Of a DNA stretch of 53,306 nt, positions 1 through 8,314 are shown one piece after another. The stretch lies in NCBI GenBank assembly GCA_017473165.1, contig JAFUNA010000036.1:1-53306 (forward strand), given 5' to 3'. Under the pieces are notes generated by a model. The model had not been told where the DNA came from. It worked only from the letters and a program-made list of their open reading frames with translations, and searched no databases. Numbering within the stretch: the stretch's first letter is position 1; each line of letters opens with the position of its first letter. Both the position numbers and the translations under genes were made by a program. This DNA is from Clostridia bacterium. Its GTDB lineage: Bacteria > Bacillota > Clostridia > Oscillospirales > Acutalibacteraceae.

Positions 1-192
1 AAACTTGCACAGCAAATCCGTAAGTACCGCAAGAAGATGTTCCTTTGTGGGGTAATAATAAGTAAGATTGCCCGTTGATATTCCAAGCTCTTTAGCTATC
101 ATCTGCGGCGAGGTTTTTGAATATCCGACCTCAAGAAACATCGTTGTTGAAACACGAAGTATTTTATTTTTTGTTGATTCTGAATTTGCCAT
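1..192 (-). CDS. TetR/AcrR-family transcriptional regulator, N-terminal part (cut by window edge)
   Basis: The first 64 codons are present; the rest lies beyond base 1. The protein begins MANSESTKNKILRVSTTMF and continues with a helix-turn-helix in which ELGISTGNLTYYYPTKEHL is visible, the signature of TetR-type DNA-binding domains. The ATG at 190-192 follows an AAGGAGG site at 196-202 (minus strand). A perfect 15-bp inverted repeat overlaps the promoter just upstream, which suggests that the protein represses its own gene. The ligand-binding domain is missing, so the inducer and other targets cannot be judged. The fold assignment is firm; the role is inferred. Confidence 0.88.
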   Translation of the reverse strand, partial: MANSESTKNKILRVSTTMFLEVGYSKTSPQMIAKELGISTGNLTYYYPTKEHLLAVLTDLLCKF

Positions 193-213
193 AGCGCCTC
201 CTTAAAAAGCTTC

Positions 214-250
214 TTGCATTAGTGCTAACTATAATTTAGCACTAATGCAA
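214..250. promoter_or_regulatory. Operator palindrome upstream of the TetR-type gene
   Basis: Bases 214-228 and 236-250 form a perfect 15-bp inverted repeat (TTGCATTAGTGCTAA) separated by seven bases. It covers the -10 region and most of the spacer of the minus-strand promoter. Long near-perfect palindromes over the promoter are typical TetR-family operators, so autorepression is likely. Nothing is transcribed rightwards from it within reach. Confidence 0.8.
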
Positions 251-261
251 ATAAATGTCAA
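233..261 (-). promoter_or_regulatory. Promoter of the TetR-type gene
   Basis: On the minus strand, TTGACA (256-261) is followed after 17 bases by TAAATT (233-238). The -35 is perfect and the -10 weak. The operator palindrome overlaps it. Confidence 0.6.
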
Positions 262-281
262 TGTATTTTATAAAAATATCG

Positions 282-305
282 CTGCAAAGTAACATTTCTT
301 TGCAG
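282..305 (-). terminator. Possible secondary terminator hairpin
   Basis: CTGCAAAG (282-289) and CTTTGCAG (298-305) form an 8-bp hairpin. On the minus strand it is followed by CGATATTTTTATAAAA. It could be a back-up stop for transcripts coming from the leucine-rich-repeat gene, but the T run begins several bases after the stem. Confidence 0.35.
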
Positions 306-319
306 GAAAACTGTTTTCG

Positions 320-367
320 CATATAAAAAGAGCTATACAAACTGCTTTAATGCAAGCTGTATAGCTC
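320..367 (-). terminator. Intrinsic terminator, minus strand
   Basis: GAGCTATACA (330-339) pairs with TGTATAGCTC (358-367) around an 18-base loop. On the minus strand the stem runs straight into TTTTTATAT. It separates leftward transcription from the TetR promoter. Confidence 0.6.
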
Positions 368-419
368 CCGTTGTTGTTATCTCACATCCGATAACAATAT
401 TAATTTATTTTTTTAAACA

Positions 420-545
420 ACCAAAAGGCTCCATCTTAATGGAGCTGTCGAGCAAAACAAAACTTACGGAATTAAAATAAACCCCTCCGCCATTTTCTTG
501 CGAAACCGCCATTTCCCCTGAATGGGAGGCAAAACAAATTCTGCG
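420..545. repeat. Probable degenerate intergenic repeat element
   Basis: This gene-free stretch carries GGCTCCATCTTAATGGAGCT followed by GTCGAGC, then CCCCTCCGCC and later TTTCCCCTGAATGGGAGGC followed by AAAACAAA. Paired GGCTCC..GGAGC and CCTCCC-type hairpins flanking GTCGAGC resemble a mobile repeat family that I recognise from gut Clostridia. The copy seems decayed. Recognition is from memory and has not been aligned. The 405-668 reading frame across it is not a credible gene. Apart from this repeat and the terminators and promoter listed, nothing else is seen in 193-588. Confidence 0.4.
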
Positions 546-548
546 ATT

Positions 549-581
549 CAATAACAAAACCCCGCACAGATGTGTACGGGG
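549..581 (-). terminator. Terminator of the leucine-rich-repeat gene
   Basis: CCCCG (560-564) pairs with CGGGG (577-581). The loop can extend the stem with ACA/TGT. On the minus strand the hairpin is followed by TTTTGTTATT, eight bases after the stop codon of the gene. Confidence 0.7.
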
Positions 582-588
582 CTGAATT

Positions 589-1686
589 TTAATATATGCA
601 GTTGAATGCTTCGGGAATTGTTTTTGTAAGACCGAAAAGCTTTTTGAAGAATGCGATAATCTTATCAAATAAACCTGCTTTTGAGGTCATTGACTGCTTG
701 TCGGTTAAAACAGGTTTACCGTCTGCATCATAGATTGTTGCGGTGAAATTTGTGTTACCACTATTTTTAGGGGTAATAGTGCAGGTTGTTCCGTCTGCAG
801 AAACGGAATAACTGAAATTATCGTTCGAGGGAGTCCATTTAACATAACCACCCTCGGGAATCTTTGAAGCATCAACATGAAGAACAATGGAATTGCCATA
901 GCTTATGGTTGTTTGTGTAGGTGTAGGCATAAGATAGGCGTCTGCAACAGATGAATCATAATCGGGAATATTATCAGGCACATCAGGTGTTTCTGTTGAG
1001 CCACTATCGGAAGTTCCTTTGGAACTATAATGAATTTTTGCAGAAGTGAGATATTCATTTCCGTCCTCTATCACGATTTTTTTCCACTCGGATTTTGAAC
1101 CATCATAATAAACATCAACGAGGTTTGTGCAAGAGCTGAACGCATAATAACCAATGCTTATTACGCTGTCGGGGATTGTTACGCTTGCAAGGCTTGTGCA
1201 ACCGCTAAATGTATAATTGTATATGTTTGTTACGTTGTTGGGGATTGTTACACTTGTAAGGCTTGTGCAATCAGAAAACGCCAAACCGTATATGCTTGTT
1301 ACGCCGTCGGGAATTGTTATACTTTCAAGACTTGTGCAATTACCAAACGCCAAAGAACCTATGCTTATTATACTGTCGGGGATGGTTACAGTTACAAGAT
1401 TTTTGCAATTATAAAACGCACCTGAATCTATGCTTGTTACAAAATAACCGCCGAAAGTTGACGGAATAGTAATATTTCCGCTAATTGATGTGTCAACACT
1501 GGTTATTATTGCTTCACCGTTTGAAACAGAATATGTATAATATCCCTCTGTTGCTGCTTCGGCTTTTGTGCTGAAAAAATTGAGTTCGGGCAGTTCAAAT
1601 CCCACAAAGCCTGCAAGGGGTGCGGCGCCGAAAACCATAACCGCAACGAGAAGAGCTGATATTGCTTTTTTGAGTGCGTTTTTCAT
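589..1686 (-). CDS. Secreted leucine-rich-repeat (BspA-like, LRR_5) protein
   Basis: A 365-aa surface or secreted protein. Residues 1-45 form a signal peptide (MKNALKKAISALLVAVMVFG, then AAPLAGF). Residues about 83-195 hold five 23-residue repeats of the type VTSI..xAFxxCTSLxSVTIPDS, the BspA/Treponema pallidum leucine-rich repeat. Residues about 250-335 look like a bacterial Ig-like domain (DGTTCTITPKNSGNTNFTATI). The tail GLFDKIIAFFKKLFGL is a basic amphipathic helix that resembles the end of the phosphoesterase at 25836. The ATG at 1684-1686 was chosen over an upstream frame extension because it has GGAGGT upstream and starts the signal peptide. Such proteins usually mediate adhesion; the ligand is unknown. 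The gene has its own promoter and terminator. Confidence 0.88.
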   Translation of the reverse strand: MKNALKKAISALLVAVMVFGAAPLAGFVGFELPELNFFSTKAEAATEGYYTYSVSNGEAIITSVDTSISGNITIPSTFGGYFVTSIDSGAFYNCKNLVTVTIPDSIISIGSLAFGNCTSLESITIPDGVTSIYGLAFSDCTSLTSVTIPNNVTNIYNYTFSGCTSLASVTIPDSVISIGYYAFSSCTNLVDVYYDGSKSEWKKIVIEDGNEYLTSAKIHYSSKGTSDSGSTETPDVPDNIPDYDSSVADAYLMPTPTQTTISYGNSIVLHVDASKIPEGGYVKWTPSNDNFSYSVSADGTTCTITPKNSGNTNFTATIYDADGKPVLTDKQSMTSKAGLFDKIIAFFKKLFGLTKTIPEAFNCIY

Positions 1687-1740
1687 AAATACAACCTCCG
1701 TATTCCGCCAAAAAGTATGATTACTCATTTTAACGTATGA

Positions 1741-1769
1741 AGTATAACATAAACGTTTTTTTGTTTCAA
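1741..1769 (-). promoter_or_regulatory. Promoter of the leucine-rich-repeat gene
   Basis: TTGAAA (1764-1769) and TATACT (1741-1746) on the minus strand are separated by 17 bases, about 55 bases upstream of the start codon. Confidence 0.65.
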
Positions 1770-1824
1770 CAGAAATTTTGTATGCATCACAAAAACGCAA
1801 TACCCTTTTAACAAAAGTTTATGG

Positions 1825-1853
1825 TTGACTAAACCGAGCTGTCATATTATAAT
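1825..1853 (+). promoter_or_regulatory. Promoter of the rightward radical SAM operon
   Basis: TTGACT (1825-1830), 17 bases, TATAAT (1848-1853). The leader is very short, with AGGGAGG at 1871-1877 and ATG at 1885. There is no room for a cobalamin riboswitch. Confidence 0.8.
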
Positions 1854-1884
1854 ATAATGTAATATTTTTTAGGGAGGTAAGCTT

Positions 1885-3807
1885 ATGAAAAAGAATATCT
1901 ATATGGCACAGATTAATTACCTCCACGGTAAATCCACCTTTTTGCCCTATGCCGCAGGAACTCTCATTGCCAACGCAAAGGCTGACGGCGAAATTAATGA
2001 TTTCTACCATTTCAAGGAGCCCCTTTTCATAAGAGAAAGCGTTGAAACGGCTCTTTCAAAAATCACCGACCCGTATCTTATCGGCTTTTCAAATTACATC
2101 TGGAATCACGAATATAACAAGGTGCTCGCAAAGAAGGTTAAGGAAAAATACCCCGACTGCATAATCGTTTTCGGCGGACACCATATTTCTCCCGACACCT
2201 CTCTCATGGAAAGCGAAGAATACATTGACATAATGTGCTTCGGCGAGGGCGAAGAAACCTTTTCCGCACTCCTGCTTGCTCTCAAAAACGGTTCTTCGCT
2301 TGACGGAGTTGCAAACATTGCATACAGAAAAAACGGCAAGCCCGTTTATACATATCACAAAAAATCCGAGGGCATTGACTACCCATCACCCTATCTCACG
2401 GGCGTTTTTGATTCGATTATGGAAAACTATCCGCAAATCGATTTTCATGCCGTTATCGAAACAAACCGAGGCTGTCCCTATAACTGTGCATATTGCGACT
2501 GGGGAAGCCTGCACTGCGGAATAAGATTTTTCCCCGAAGAAAAAATCATGCAGGAGCTCCGCTGGCTCAACGACCACAAAATCAGCGGCTTCGGCGGTGC
2601 TGACGCAAACTTCGGAATGTTTGAGCGTGACGAAAGATTTGTTGACGAAATGGTGCGTCTGCACAATGAGGAAGGCGTTTTCAAGGGCTTTCAGGTATCG
2701 AGTGCAAAGAACAGTAACGAGCGTGTTTTCAGCATTTCCAAAAAACTCAACGACTGCGGAATGGACAAGGGTGCGACCCTCTCTTTCCAGTCATTGAGCC
2801 CCGTTGTGCTTGAAAATATTCACAGAAAAAACATTTCCGTTGACACCTTCACGCAGCTTCTCAACAAATACAACGAGGCGGGAATCCCCACCTATTCCGA
2901 GCTGATTCTCGGTCTGCCGGGCGAAACCTGCGAAAGCTTTGTTGAGGGCATTGACATTCTTCTCAATTCGGGTCAGCACAATTCAATTTATATTCACGAC
3001 TGCGAATGGCTCCCCTGCTCTGCAATGGGCAACCCCGAATATGTTGAAAAGCACGGAATAAAATATGTTCTTGTGCCCCTCAATCAGCCCCACACAGTCC
3101 TGATTGACAACGAAGAAATCGGGGAATTCTCCAGACTCATCGTTGAAACAAACACAATGAGCCGTGCCGACTGGGTGAGAATGAACATCTACTCCGCAAC
3201 AATTCAGGCGTTCCACCACGAGGGTCTGCTGATGCTCTTTGCCCTTTATCTTTACAACGAAAAAGGCATAAAATATTCAGATTTTTACAACGCATTTATT
3301 AATTATATGTTCGAAAATCCCGAAACCGTGGGCGGCAGAATCTATGCAAAGCTCAAAGAGAGATTTGAAGCCGTTGCAAGAGGCGAGGCGGGAATTGTGT
3401 GGGAAGACAGACGCTTCGGCGATGTCGGTTGGCCGTCCGAAGAATTTGCGTTTCTCAATGCCGCATATGAATGCGATAAATTCTATGCCGAAATAAAAGA
3501 TTTCATAAAATCGTTTTTTGAAAACGACAATGCTTTTGAGGATTTGTTCCTCTGGCAGACAAAAACGGTCAAGCTTCCGTTTACCGACAAAATCGAATTC
3601 GAATGCGGCTATGATTTCAAGAGCTATTTTTCGGATTTGCTTTGCGGTCAGCCTGCAACTCTCAAAAAGGCAAGAACGCTGAACACGGTTGAAAAAACCG
3701 TGAAATGCAAATCATGGCAGGATTATGCCAGATTTATCGTATGGTACGGCAGAAAAGACAGCCGCAACATTTACCTTGATGAAGTTGATTCACAGGAGAT
3801 AAAGTAA
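1885..3807 (+). CDS. Cobalamin-binding radical SAM protein, ~640-aa subfamily (copy 1)
   Basis: A 640-aa protein, first gene of the rightward operon. Residues 1-150 form a B12-binding Rossmann domain (IIVFGGHHIS and CFGEGEETF are its late strands). No DxHxxG motif is present, as in most B12 radical SAM enzymes. Residues 195-204 carry the 4Fe-4S motif RGCPYNCAYC (Cys 197, 201, 204), followed by DWG. Later blocks ATLSFQSLSP and GLPGETCESF belong to the barrel. Residues about 430-640 form a subfamily-specific C-terminal region (HEGLLMLFALYLYNEKG). Enzymes of this class often methylate unactivated carbon or phosphorus or make rings; the substrate here is unknown. Copies 2 and 3 of the subfamily open the opposing operon. 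Confidence 0.88.
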   Translation: MKKNIYMAQINYLHGKSTFLPYAAGTLIANAKADGEINDFYHFKEPLFIRESVETALSKITDPYLIGFSNYIWNHEYNKVLAKKVKEKYPDCIIVFGGHHISPDTSLMESEEYIDIMCFGEGEETFSALLLALKNGSSLDGVANIAYRKNGKPVYTYHKKSEGIDYPSPYLTGVFDSIMENYPQIDFHAVIETNRGCPYNCAYCDWGSLHCGIRFFPEEKIMQELRWLNDHKISGFGGADANFGMFERDERFVDEMVRLHNEEGVFKGFQVSSAKNSNERVFSISKKLNDCGMDKGATLSFQSLSPVVLENIHRKNISVDTFTQLLNKYNEAGIPTYSELILGLPGETCESFVEGIDILLNSGQHNSIYIHDCEWLPCSAMGNPEYVEKHGIKYVLVPLNQPHTVLIDNEEIGEFSRLIVETNTMSRADWVRMNIYSATIQAFHHEGLLMLFALYLYNEKGIKYSDFYNAFINYMFENPETVGGRIYAKLKERFEAVARGEAGIVWEDRRFGDVGWPSEEFAFLNAAYECDKFYAEIKDFIKSFFENDNAFEDLFLWQTKTVKLPFTDKIEFECGYDFKSYFSDLLCGQPATLKKARTLNTVEKTVKCKSWQDYARFIVWYGRKDSRNIYLDEVDSQEIK

Positions 3808-5291
3808 TGAAAATTTTGCTTATAAATCCCGCTCCCGAGCACTACACAAGAGCCCGCTGCGCTCCCCTTGGCGTTTTATCCATCGCAAGCTATCTCGAGG
3901 CTAACGGTCACACCGTCAAGGTGCTCAACAGAGCAACAAAATCAACCGATATCAACGTTGAACTTGATGAATTCAAGCCCGACTTTCTCGGCTGCTCACT
4001 GCTTGCTGTTATGTCGGTCAAGGACTGCATTATTTGCTCCAAAGCCGCAAAAAAAAGAGGGATAACAGTTGTTTGGGGCGGACCGTATGTTTCCTGCTCT
4101 CCCGAGCTTACTCTTGAGCTCGGCTGCATGGACTTTATTTCCATGGGCGAGGGCGAAGAAACATGGCTTGAGCTTGTTGAAACCGCAGAAAAAGGCGGCG
4201 ACCTTTATTCAATCAAGGGTCTTGCATATCTTAAAGACGGCAAAACGGTTACAACCCCCGAAAGAGAATTCACCGACCTTTCGAAGCTTCCCAAAATCAA
4301 CTATGATTTAATCAATGTCAGGGAAACTCTTTACAAAAACTATGACTACGGCGGAATCATGGGAATGTATCTTTCCAAGGGATGCACGGGTCACTGCACC
4401 TTCTGCTATAACTCTGCATTCCACAAAAACTGCTACCGCTCCCGTAACATTGACCTTTTTATTGAAGAGGTAAGATACCTTAAAGAAAATCACGGCTTGA
4501 AAGCCGTTGCTTTTGCCGATGAGCTTTTCGGCTACAACAAAGAAACCCTGCGTGAAATCTGCCAAAAATTCATTGATGCCGACCTTGGAATTCATTGGGG
4601 CGGTATGACAAAAATCGGTCTTTTCGATAAAGAAGATTTTCAGCTCATGCACGATGCGGGCTGCCGCTGGCTTGAATTCGGTATCGAAAGCGGTGCAAAA
4701 ACAACTCTTGCCCGCATGAAGAAGGGCTACAAGCCCGGACGAGTTGAAGAGGATTTGCAGAACTGCCGTGACGTTGGCATAATTTCACTCTGCTATTTCA
4801 TTGTCGGTTTCCCCGACGAAACAGAGGACGAGCTTCGTGAAACCTGTGCTCTTGTTAACAAAATCAGCTACACGAAATTTGTCTGCTCATATTTCAGTCC
4901 CCTGCCCGGCTCCGAAATTTATGATAAGCTTGTTGCAGAGGGCAGACACACTCCCGCAAAATCCATGAAGGAGTGCATGAAAACCAAAATTTTCTATTCG
5001 CCCAAGCCCAATCTTTCAAAGGTTAAATCTCTTGACCTCAAGGTTGTCCGCTCCCACATTCTCTGGAGCAGCTTTACAAAGAAAAACTTCATCGAAAACG
5101 GTAAGCTCAACTATTCCGTTGCAAAGAAGGATATTCTTGACGTGCTCCGCAGCCTTAAGGGTCACGGATTCAAAAACGGTGTTGAACAGTTTTTCATCAG
5201 CGGCTACGAATTCCTTGATATCTTCTTCTACGGAAATTTCTTCCCGAAAATCATCAAGAAATACGGTCTTGACTTGAAAGAAAGGAAATAA
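3807..5291 (+). CDS. Cobalamin-binding radical SAM protein, ~490-aa subfamily (copy 1)
   Basis: A 494-aa protein. The B12-binding domain covers residues 1-150: MKILLINPAP, APLGVLSIASYLEANGH, VVWGGPYVS, MGEGEETW. The radical SAM domain starts at KGCTGHCTFC with Cys 193, 197 and 200. DELFGYN, FGIESG and FIVGFPDETEDE are typical barrel blocks. The C-terminal 130 residues end in a hydrophobic stretch (FLDIFFYGNFFPKIIKKYG) that is conserved in the next gene and in the gene at 6813, perhaps a membrane-contacting helix. The start overlaps the previous stop (TAATG), which implies translational coupling. It is homologous along its length to its downstream neighbour, so the two arose by duplication. 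The reaction is unknown. Confidence 0.88.
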   Translation: MKILLINPAPEHYTRARCAPLGVLSIASYLEANGHTVKVLNRATKSTDINVELDEFKPDFLGCSLLAVMSVKDCIICSKAAKKRGITVVWGGPYVSCSPELTLELGCMDFISMGEGEETWLELVETAEKGGDLYSIKGLAYLKDGKTVTTPEREFTDLSKLPKINYDLINVRETLYKNYDYGGIMGMYLSKGCTGHCTFCYNSAFHKNCYRSRNIDLFIEEVRYLKENHGLKAVAFADELFGYNKETLREICQKFIDADLGIHWGGMTKIGLFDKEDFQLMHDAGCRWLEFGIESGAKTTLARMKKGYKPGRVEEDLQNCRDVGIISLCYFIVGFPDETEDELRETCALVNKISYTKFVCSYFSPLPGSEIYDKLVAEGRHTPAKSMKECMKTKIFYSPKPNLSKVKSLDLKVVRSHILWSSFTKKNFIENGKLNYSVAKKDILDVLRSLKGHGFKNGVEQFFISGYEFLDIFFYGNFFPKIIKKYGLDLKERK

Positions 5292-5292
5292 G

Positions 5293-6771
5293 ATGAGAGT
5301 TCTTTTCGTTAACCCCGCAATGGAGCGTTATACCCGTCAGGTAGGTTTTCCCTTGGGGATTATGTCCATTGCAACCTATCTTCAGACAAACGGTCACACG
5401 GTTAAGATTCTTGACCGCACAATCAAAACCACAAACATAAAAAAAGAGCTTGAAGAATTCAAGCCCGATATTGTCGGCGTTTCCGTTTTTTCGCTTAAGG
5501 CTTTCACCGATGCGGAAAAGGTTACAAAAGCCGCAAAAAAATTCGGTGCAAAGGTTGTCTGGGGCGGTATTTTTGTTTCGCTCGATACCGAATTCACCTT
5601 CAACAACATTGACATTGATTTCATTTCTATCAGCGAAGGCGAAGCTACATGGCTCGACCTTGTTACAACCCTTGAAGCAGGCGGCGACCCCTATGCCGTT
5701 GCAGGTCTTGCATACAAAAAAGACGGCAAAGTTATTTACACTCCGCAGCGTGAGTTTATGGATTTATCCCTGCTGCCTCCCATTGATTTCACACTCATTG
5801 ACGTTGACAAATATCTCGGCTCGATGTACGGCTGCAAGCGCACCGCCCTTCTTTATCTTTCAAAGGGCTGCTTCGGTCAGTGCACATTCTGCTTCAACAA
5901 AAGATTTCACCGCCAATGCTACCGTGTCAGACCCGTTGAGGTTTTTCTTCAGGAGGTTGAGTATCTTGTTAAAAACCACAATGTTGACTGCATCTATGTT
6001 GCCGATGAGCTTTTCTGCAAAAACAGGCAGGAAATGCTTGACGTTTGCAAGGCGTTCAAGGAATCGGGTCTTGACTTCAAATGGGGCGTTGAAACAAGAG
6101 TCGGCATTTTTGAAAAAGACGATTTCAGAATAATGAAGGATGCGGGCTGCATCTGGATTGCCTTCGGAATTGAAACAGGCTCCCCCGCAATGATGAAGAA
6201 AATCAAGAAGAATCTGCCGTTTGACAAAATTGAGCAGACCTTTGAGGATTGCAAGGCGGTTGACCTTGTTTCGCTTGCAAACTTCATTATCGGTTTCCCC
6301 GACGAAACCGAGGAAGAATTCAGAGAAACAATTGACATGGCACTTCGCATTGCAACAACCCAGCGTACCTTCTTTTTCTATATGCCGGGTCCGGGCTCGG
6401 AACTTTATGACGAGCTTGTTGCAAGCGGACGGTATAAGCCTCCCAAAACTTTCAGAGATTACACCAACATTCAGTTTTTCTATTCCCCGAAGCCGAATTT
6501 TTCAAAAATTCCTTCAAGGGATCTGAAGGTTGTTCGTTCATATTTCCTCTGGAAAGGATTTTCAAGAAAATATTTCTCCGAAACCTCAAGAACATATGAC
6601 ATTGCAAAGAAGGATATCGTTGACGTGCTCAAACAGTTCAGGGGGCACAATCTCCGTTTTGCAATTCAGCTTATACTTATTTCGGCTTACGAATTCCTTG
6701 ACATCTGGTTTTATGCACATTTCTTCCCGTCGATTATAAAAAAATACAATATCAATCTTGACGATGAATAA
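5293..6771 (+). CDS. Cobalamin-binding radical SAM protein, ~490-aa subfamily (copy 2)
   Basis: A 492-aa paralogue of the preceding gene with the same domain order: B12-binding domain (MRVLFVNPAM, FPLGIMSIATYLQTNGH, VVWGGIFVS), then KGCFGQCTFC with Cys 193, 197 and 200, in the same positions as its neighbour. FGIETG and FIIGFPDETEEE follow. The B12-domain block reads ISEGEATW instead of MGEGEETW. The C-terminal hydrophobic helix FLDIWFYAHFFPSIIKKY is kept. The start lies one base after the preceding stop, with AAAGGAAA as ribosome site. It is the last gene of the rightward operon, followed by the shared terminator. The function is unknown. Confidence 0.88.
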   Translation: MRVLFVNPAMERYTRQVGFPLGIMSIATYLQTNGHTVKILDRTIKTTNIKKELEEFKPDIVGVSVFSLKAFTDAEKVTKAAKKFGAKVVWGGIFVSLDTEFTFNNIDIDFISISEGEATWLDLVTTLEAGGDPYAVAGLAYKKDGKVIYTPQREFMDLSLLPPIDFTLIDVDKYLGSMYGCKRTALLYLSKGCFGQCTFCFNKRFHRQCYRVRPVEVFLQEVEYLVKNHNVDCIYVADELFCKNRQEMLDVCKAFKESGLDFKWGVETRVGIFEKDDFRIMKDAGCIWIAFGIETGSPAMMKKIKKNLPFDKIEQTFEDCKAVDLVSLANFIIGFPDETEEEFRETIDMALRIATTQRTFFFYMPGPGSELYDELVASGRYKPPKTFRDYTNIQFFYSPKPNFSKIPSRDLKVVRSYFLWKGFSRKYFSETSRTYDIAKKDIVDVLKQFRGHNLRFAIQLILISAYEFLDIWFYAHFFPSIIKKYNINLDDE

Positions 6772-6773
6772 AA

Positions 6774-6814
6774 AAATTAAGGACATACCGCTTCATTGGT
6801 ATGTCCTTGTTTTT
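6774..6814. terminator. Bidirectional terminator between the two radical SAM operons
   Basis: AAGGACATACC (6779-6789) and GGTATGTCCTT (6798-6808) make an 11-bp stem. GTTTTTATT follows on + and AATTTTTTTATT on -, so it can end both converging operons. It lies eight bases after one stop, and its T run reaches the other. Confidence 0.9.
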
Positions 6815-8297
6815 ATTCAAATCGTTTGCCCATCCCGTATTTTTTCATAATCGAAGGATATGCGTGGGCATACCAGATAACCGAGAAAAGTTCAAATGCG
6901 GAGCTTATCATCGAAAGCGTAAAATCCTTGAGCTTACTGCGTTTAAGCTGTTTTATAGCATCGGTTGCAACCTTTTTCGCAAACGAGAAATTCTCGGTGT
7001 TCTTTGAAATGCTTTTTGCGGAAAAGCTTCGCCACATATACCATGAACGTATAACGTTCAAATCCTTTTCGGGCACGGTTGTGAAGCTGTATTCGTTGCG
7101 TTCGATTGGTCTTATATCCGCAAGCTGACTCAAATCCGTTATCCTCGGATATCTGCCCTCCGCAAGCATTTTGTTATAGATATCCGACCCGGGAACAAGT
7201 GCAAAATAGTTGAGGTTAATAAGCGGAGTTTCAAGCTTTTCGATAAGTTCAACGGTTTTTGCAACATCCTCAACCGTTTCATCGGGAAAGCCTACTATAA
7301 ACGACGCAATGGCAATAACCCCCGCTTTTCTGCAGTTGCTGAAAGTTTCTTCAATTCGGTCAAACGGAATTCTTTTATTCATCTTTTCAAGAATTCTTTC
7401 GCTTCCGCTTTCAACGCCGAAAAATACCCATCTGCAGCCCGAATCATACATATATCTGAAATCTTCCTCGGTGAAAACACCGATTCTTGTCTGGCATCCC
7501 CAGACAAATTTAAGATCAAGACTTCTTAAGCTGTCACAAATCTGACGCATTTCCGTGCGGTTTCTGCCCCACATTTCATCGGCAAAATAAACGCCGTCCA
7601 TGCCGTAGTTTTCGACAAGATATTTTATTTCGTCAAGCACCATGTCAAGAGGGCGTTTGCGGTAGGTGCAGCGGTGGAAATCCTTGTTATAGCAGAACGC
7701 ACAGTTATGAGGGCAGCCCTTTGCACAGTAAAGATAAAGCATTTTGCTGCATTCATATGATGACTGAAAATATTTCGGAACATCAACCAGCGACCAGTCA
7801 ATGGGCGGCAATTCAGCCAAATCAACAAAATCCCTTTGTGCAGTCAGAACGGTTTCTCCGTTTTCGTTTCGCATTGCGATGCCCGAAACAGACAAAAAAT
7901 CGGTTTCGCCCTTTGCGTATTTTTCCGCAAGCTCTGTCCATGTTGCCTCGCCCTCACCTATCGAAACAAGGTCAACGCAGTTATGCTTGAGCACGGTTTC
8001 GGGAATCTCCGAAGCAAGAGGTCCGCCCCATACAACGGGCAGATTGAATTTTTTAGAGTATTCCGAAAGCTCGAGTGCATCATAAACGGATTTGAACGAC
8101 ACAAGCGAAATTCCGACCAATTCGGGCTTGAACTCCTCAAAAACTTTTTTCGTTTTAATCTTTTCAACCGTTCTGTCATAAAGCCTTACTCTGTGACCCT
8201 TTGACTGCAGAGTGCTTGCAATTGAAAGAAGTCCGAGAGGTGCGGTAACAGAGCGGGAATATCCCACGGTTGCGGGATTTATAAGAAGTATGTTCAT
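6813..8297 (-). CDS. Cobalamin-binding radical SAM protein, ~490-aa subfamily (copy 3)
   Basis: A 494-aa protein, last gene of the leftward operon, paralogous to the two genes at 3807-6771. The B12 domain shows MNILLINPAT, APLGLLSIASTLQSKGH, VVWGGPLAS and GEGEATW. The radical SAM motif is KGCPHNCAFC (Cys 195, 199, 202), followed by ADEMWGRN, FGVESGSERI and FIVGFPDETVED. The C-terminal block SVIWYAHAYPSIMKKYG matches the hydrophobic ends of its paralogues. The start codon lies 17 bases beyond the preceding stop with only a weak GAAG-type ribosome site, so translation may depend on coupling. That the same subfamily occurs in both facing operons links them functionally (inference). Confidence 0.88.
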   Translation of the reverse strand: MNILLINPATVGYSRSVTAPLGLLSIASTLQSKGHRVRLYDRTVEKIKTKKVFEEFKPELVGISLVSFKSVYDALELSEYSKKFNLPVVWGGPLASEIPETVLKHNCVDLVSIGEGEATWTELAEKYAKGETDFLSVSGIAMRNENGETVLTAQRDFVDLAELPPIDWSLVDVPKYFQSSYECSKMLYLYCAKGCPHNCAFCYNKDFHRCTYRKRPLDMVLDEIKYLVENYGMDGVYFADEMWGRNRTEMRQICDSLRSLDLKFVWGCQTRIGVFTEEDFRYMYDSGCRWVFFGVESGSERILEKMNKRIPFDRIEETFSNCRKAGVIAIASFIVGFPDETVEDVAKTVELIEKLETPLINLNYFALVPGSDIYNKMLAEGRYPRITDLSQLADIRPIERNEYSFTTVPEKDLNVIRSWYMWRSFSAKSISKNTENFSFAKKVATDAIKQLKRSKLKDFTLSMISSAFELFSVIWYAHAYPSIMKKYGMGKRFE

Positions 8298-8314
8298 TAC
8301 TTCAACTCACTTCA

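Noticed and set aside
405-668. An 87-codon minus-strand frame overlapping the end of the leucine-rich-repeat gene
   Set aside because: It runs through a terminator and a decayed repeat, overlaps the real gene, has no ribosome site and shows no domain.
1217-1469. Plus-strand frames antiparallel to the leucine-rich repeats
   Set aside because: They are mirror images of the 69-base repeat unit; their periodicity comes from the real gene on the other strand.
1800-1884. Cobalamin riboswitch ahead of the B12-dependent operons
   Set aside because: The leaders are about 25 and 65 bases long, too short, and no B12-box-like sequence is seen.
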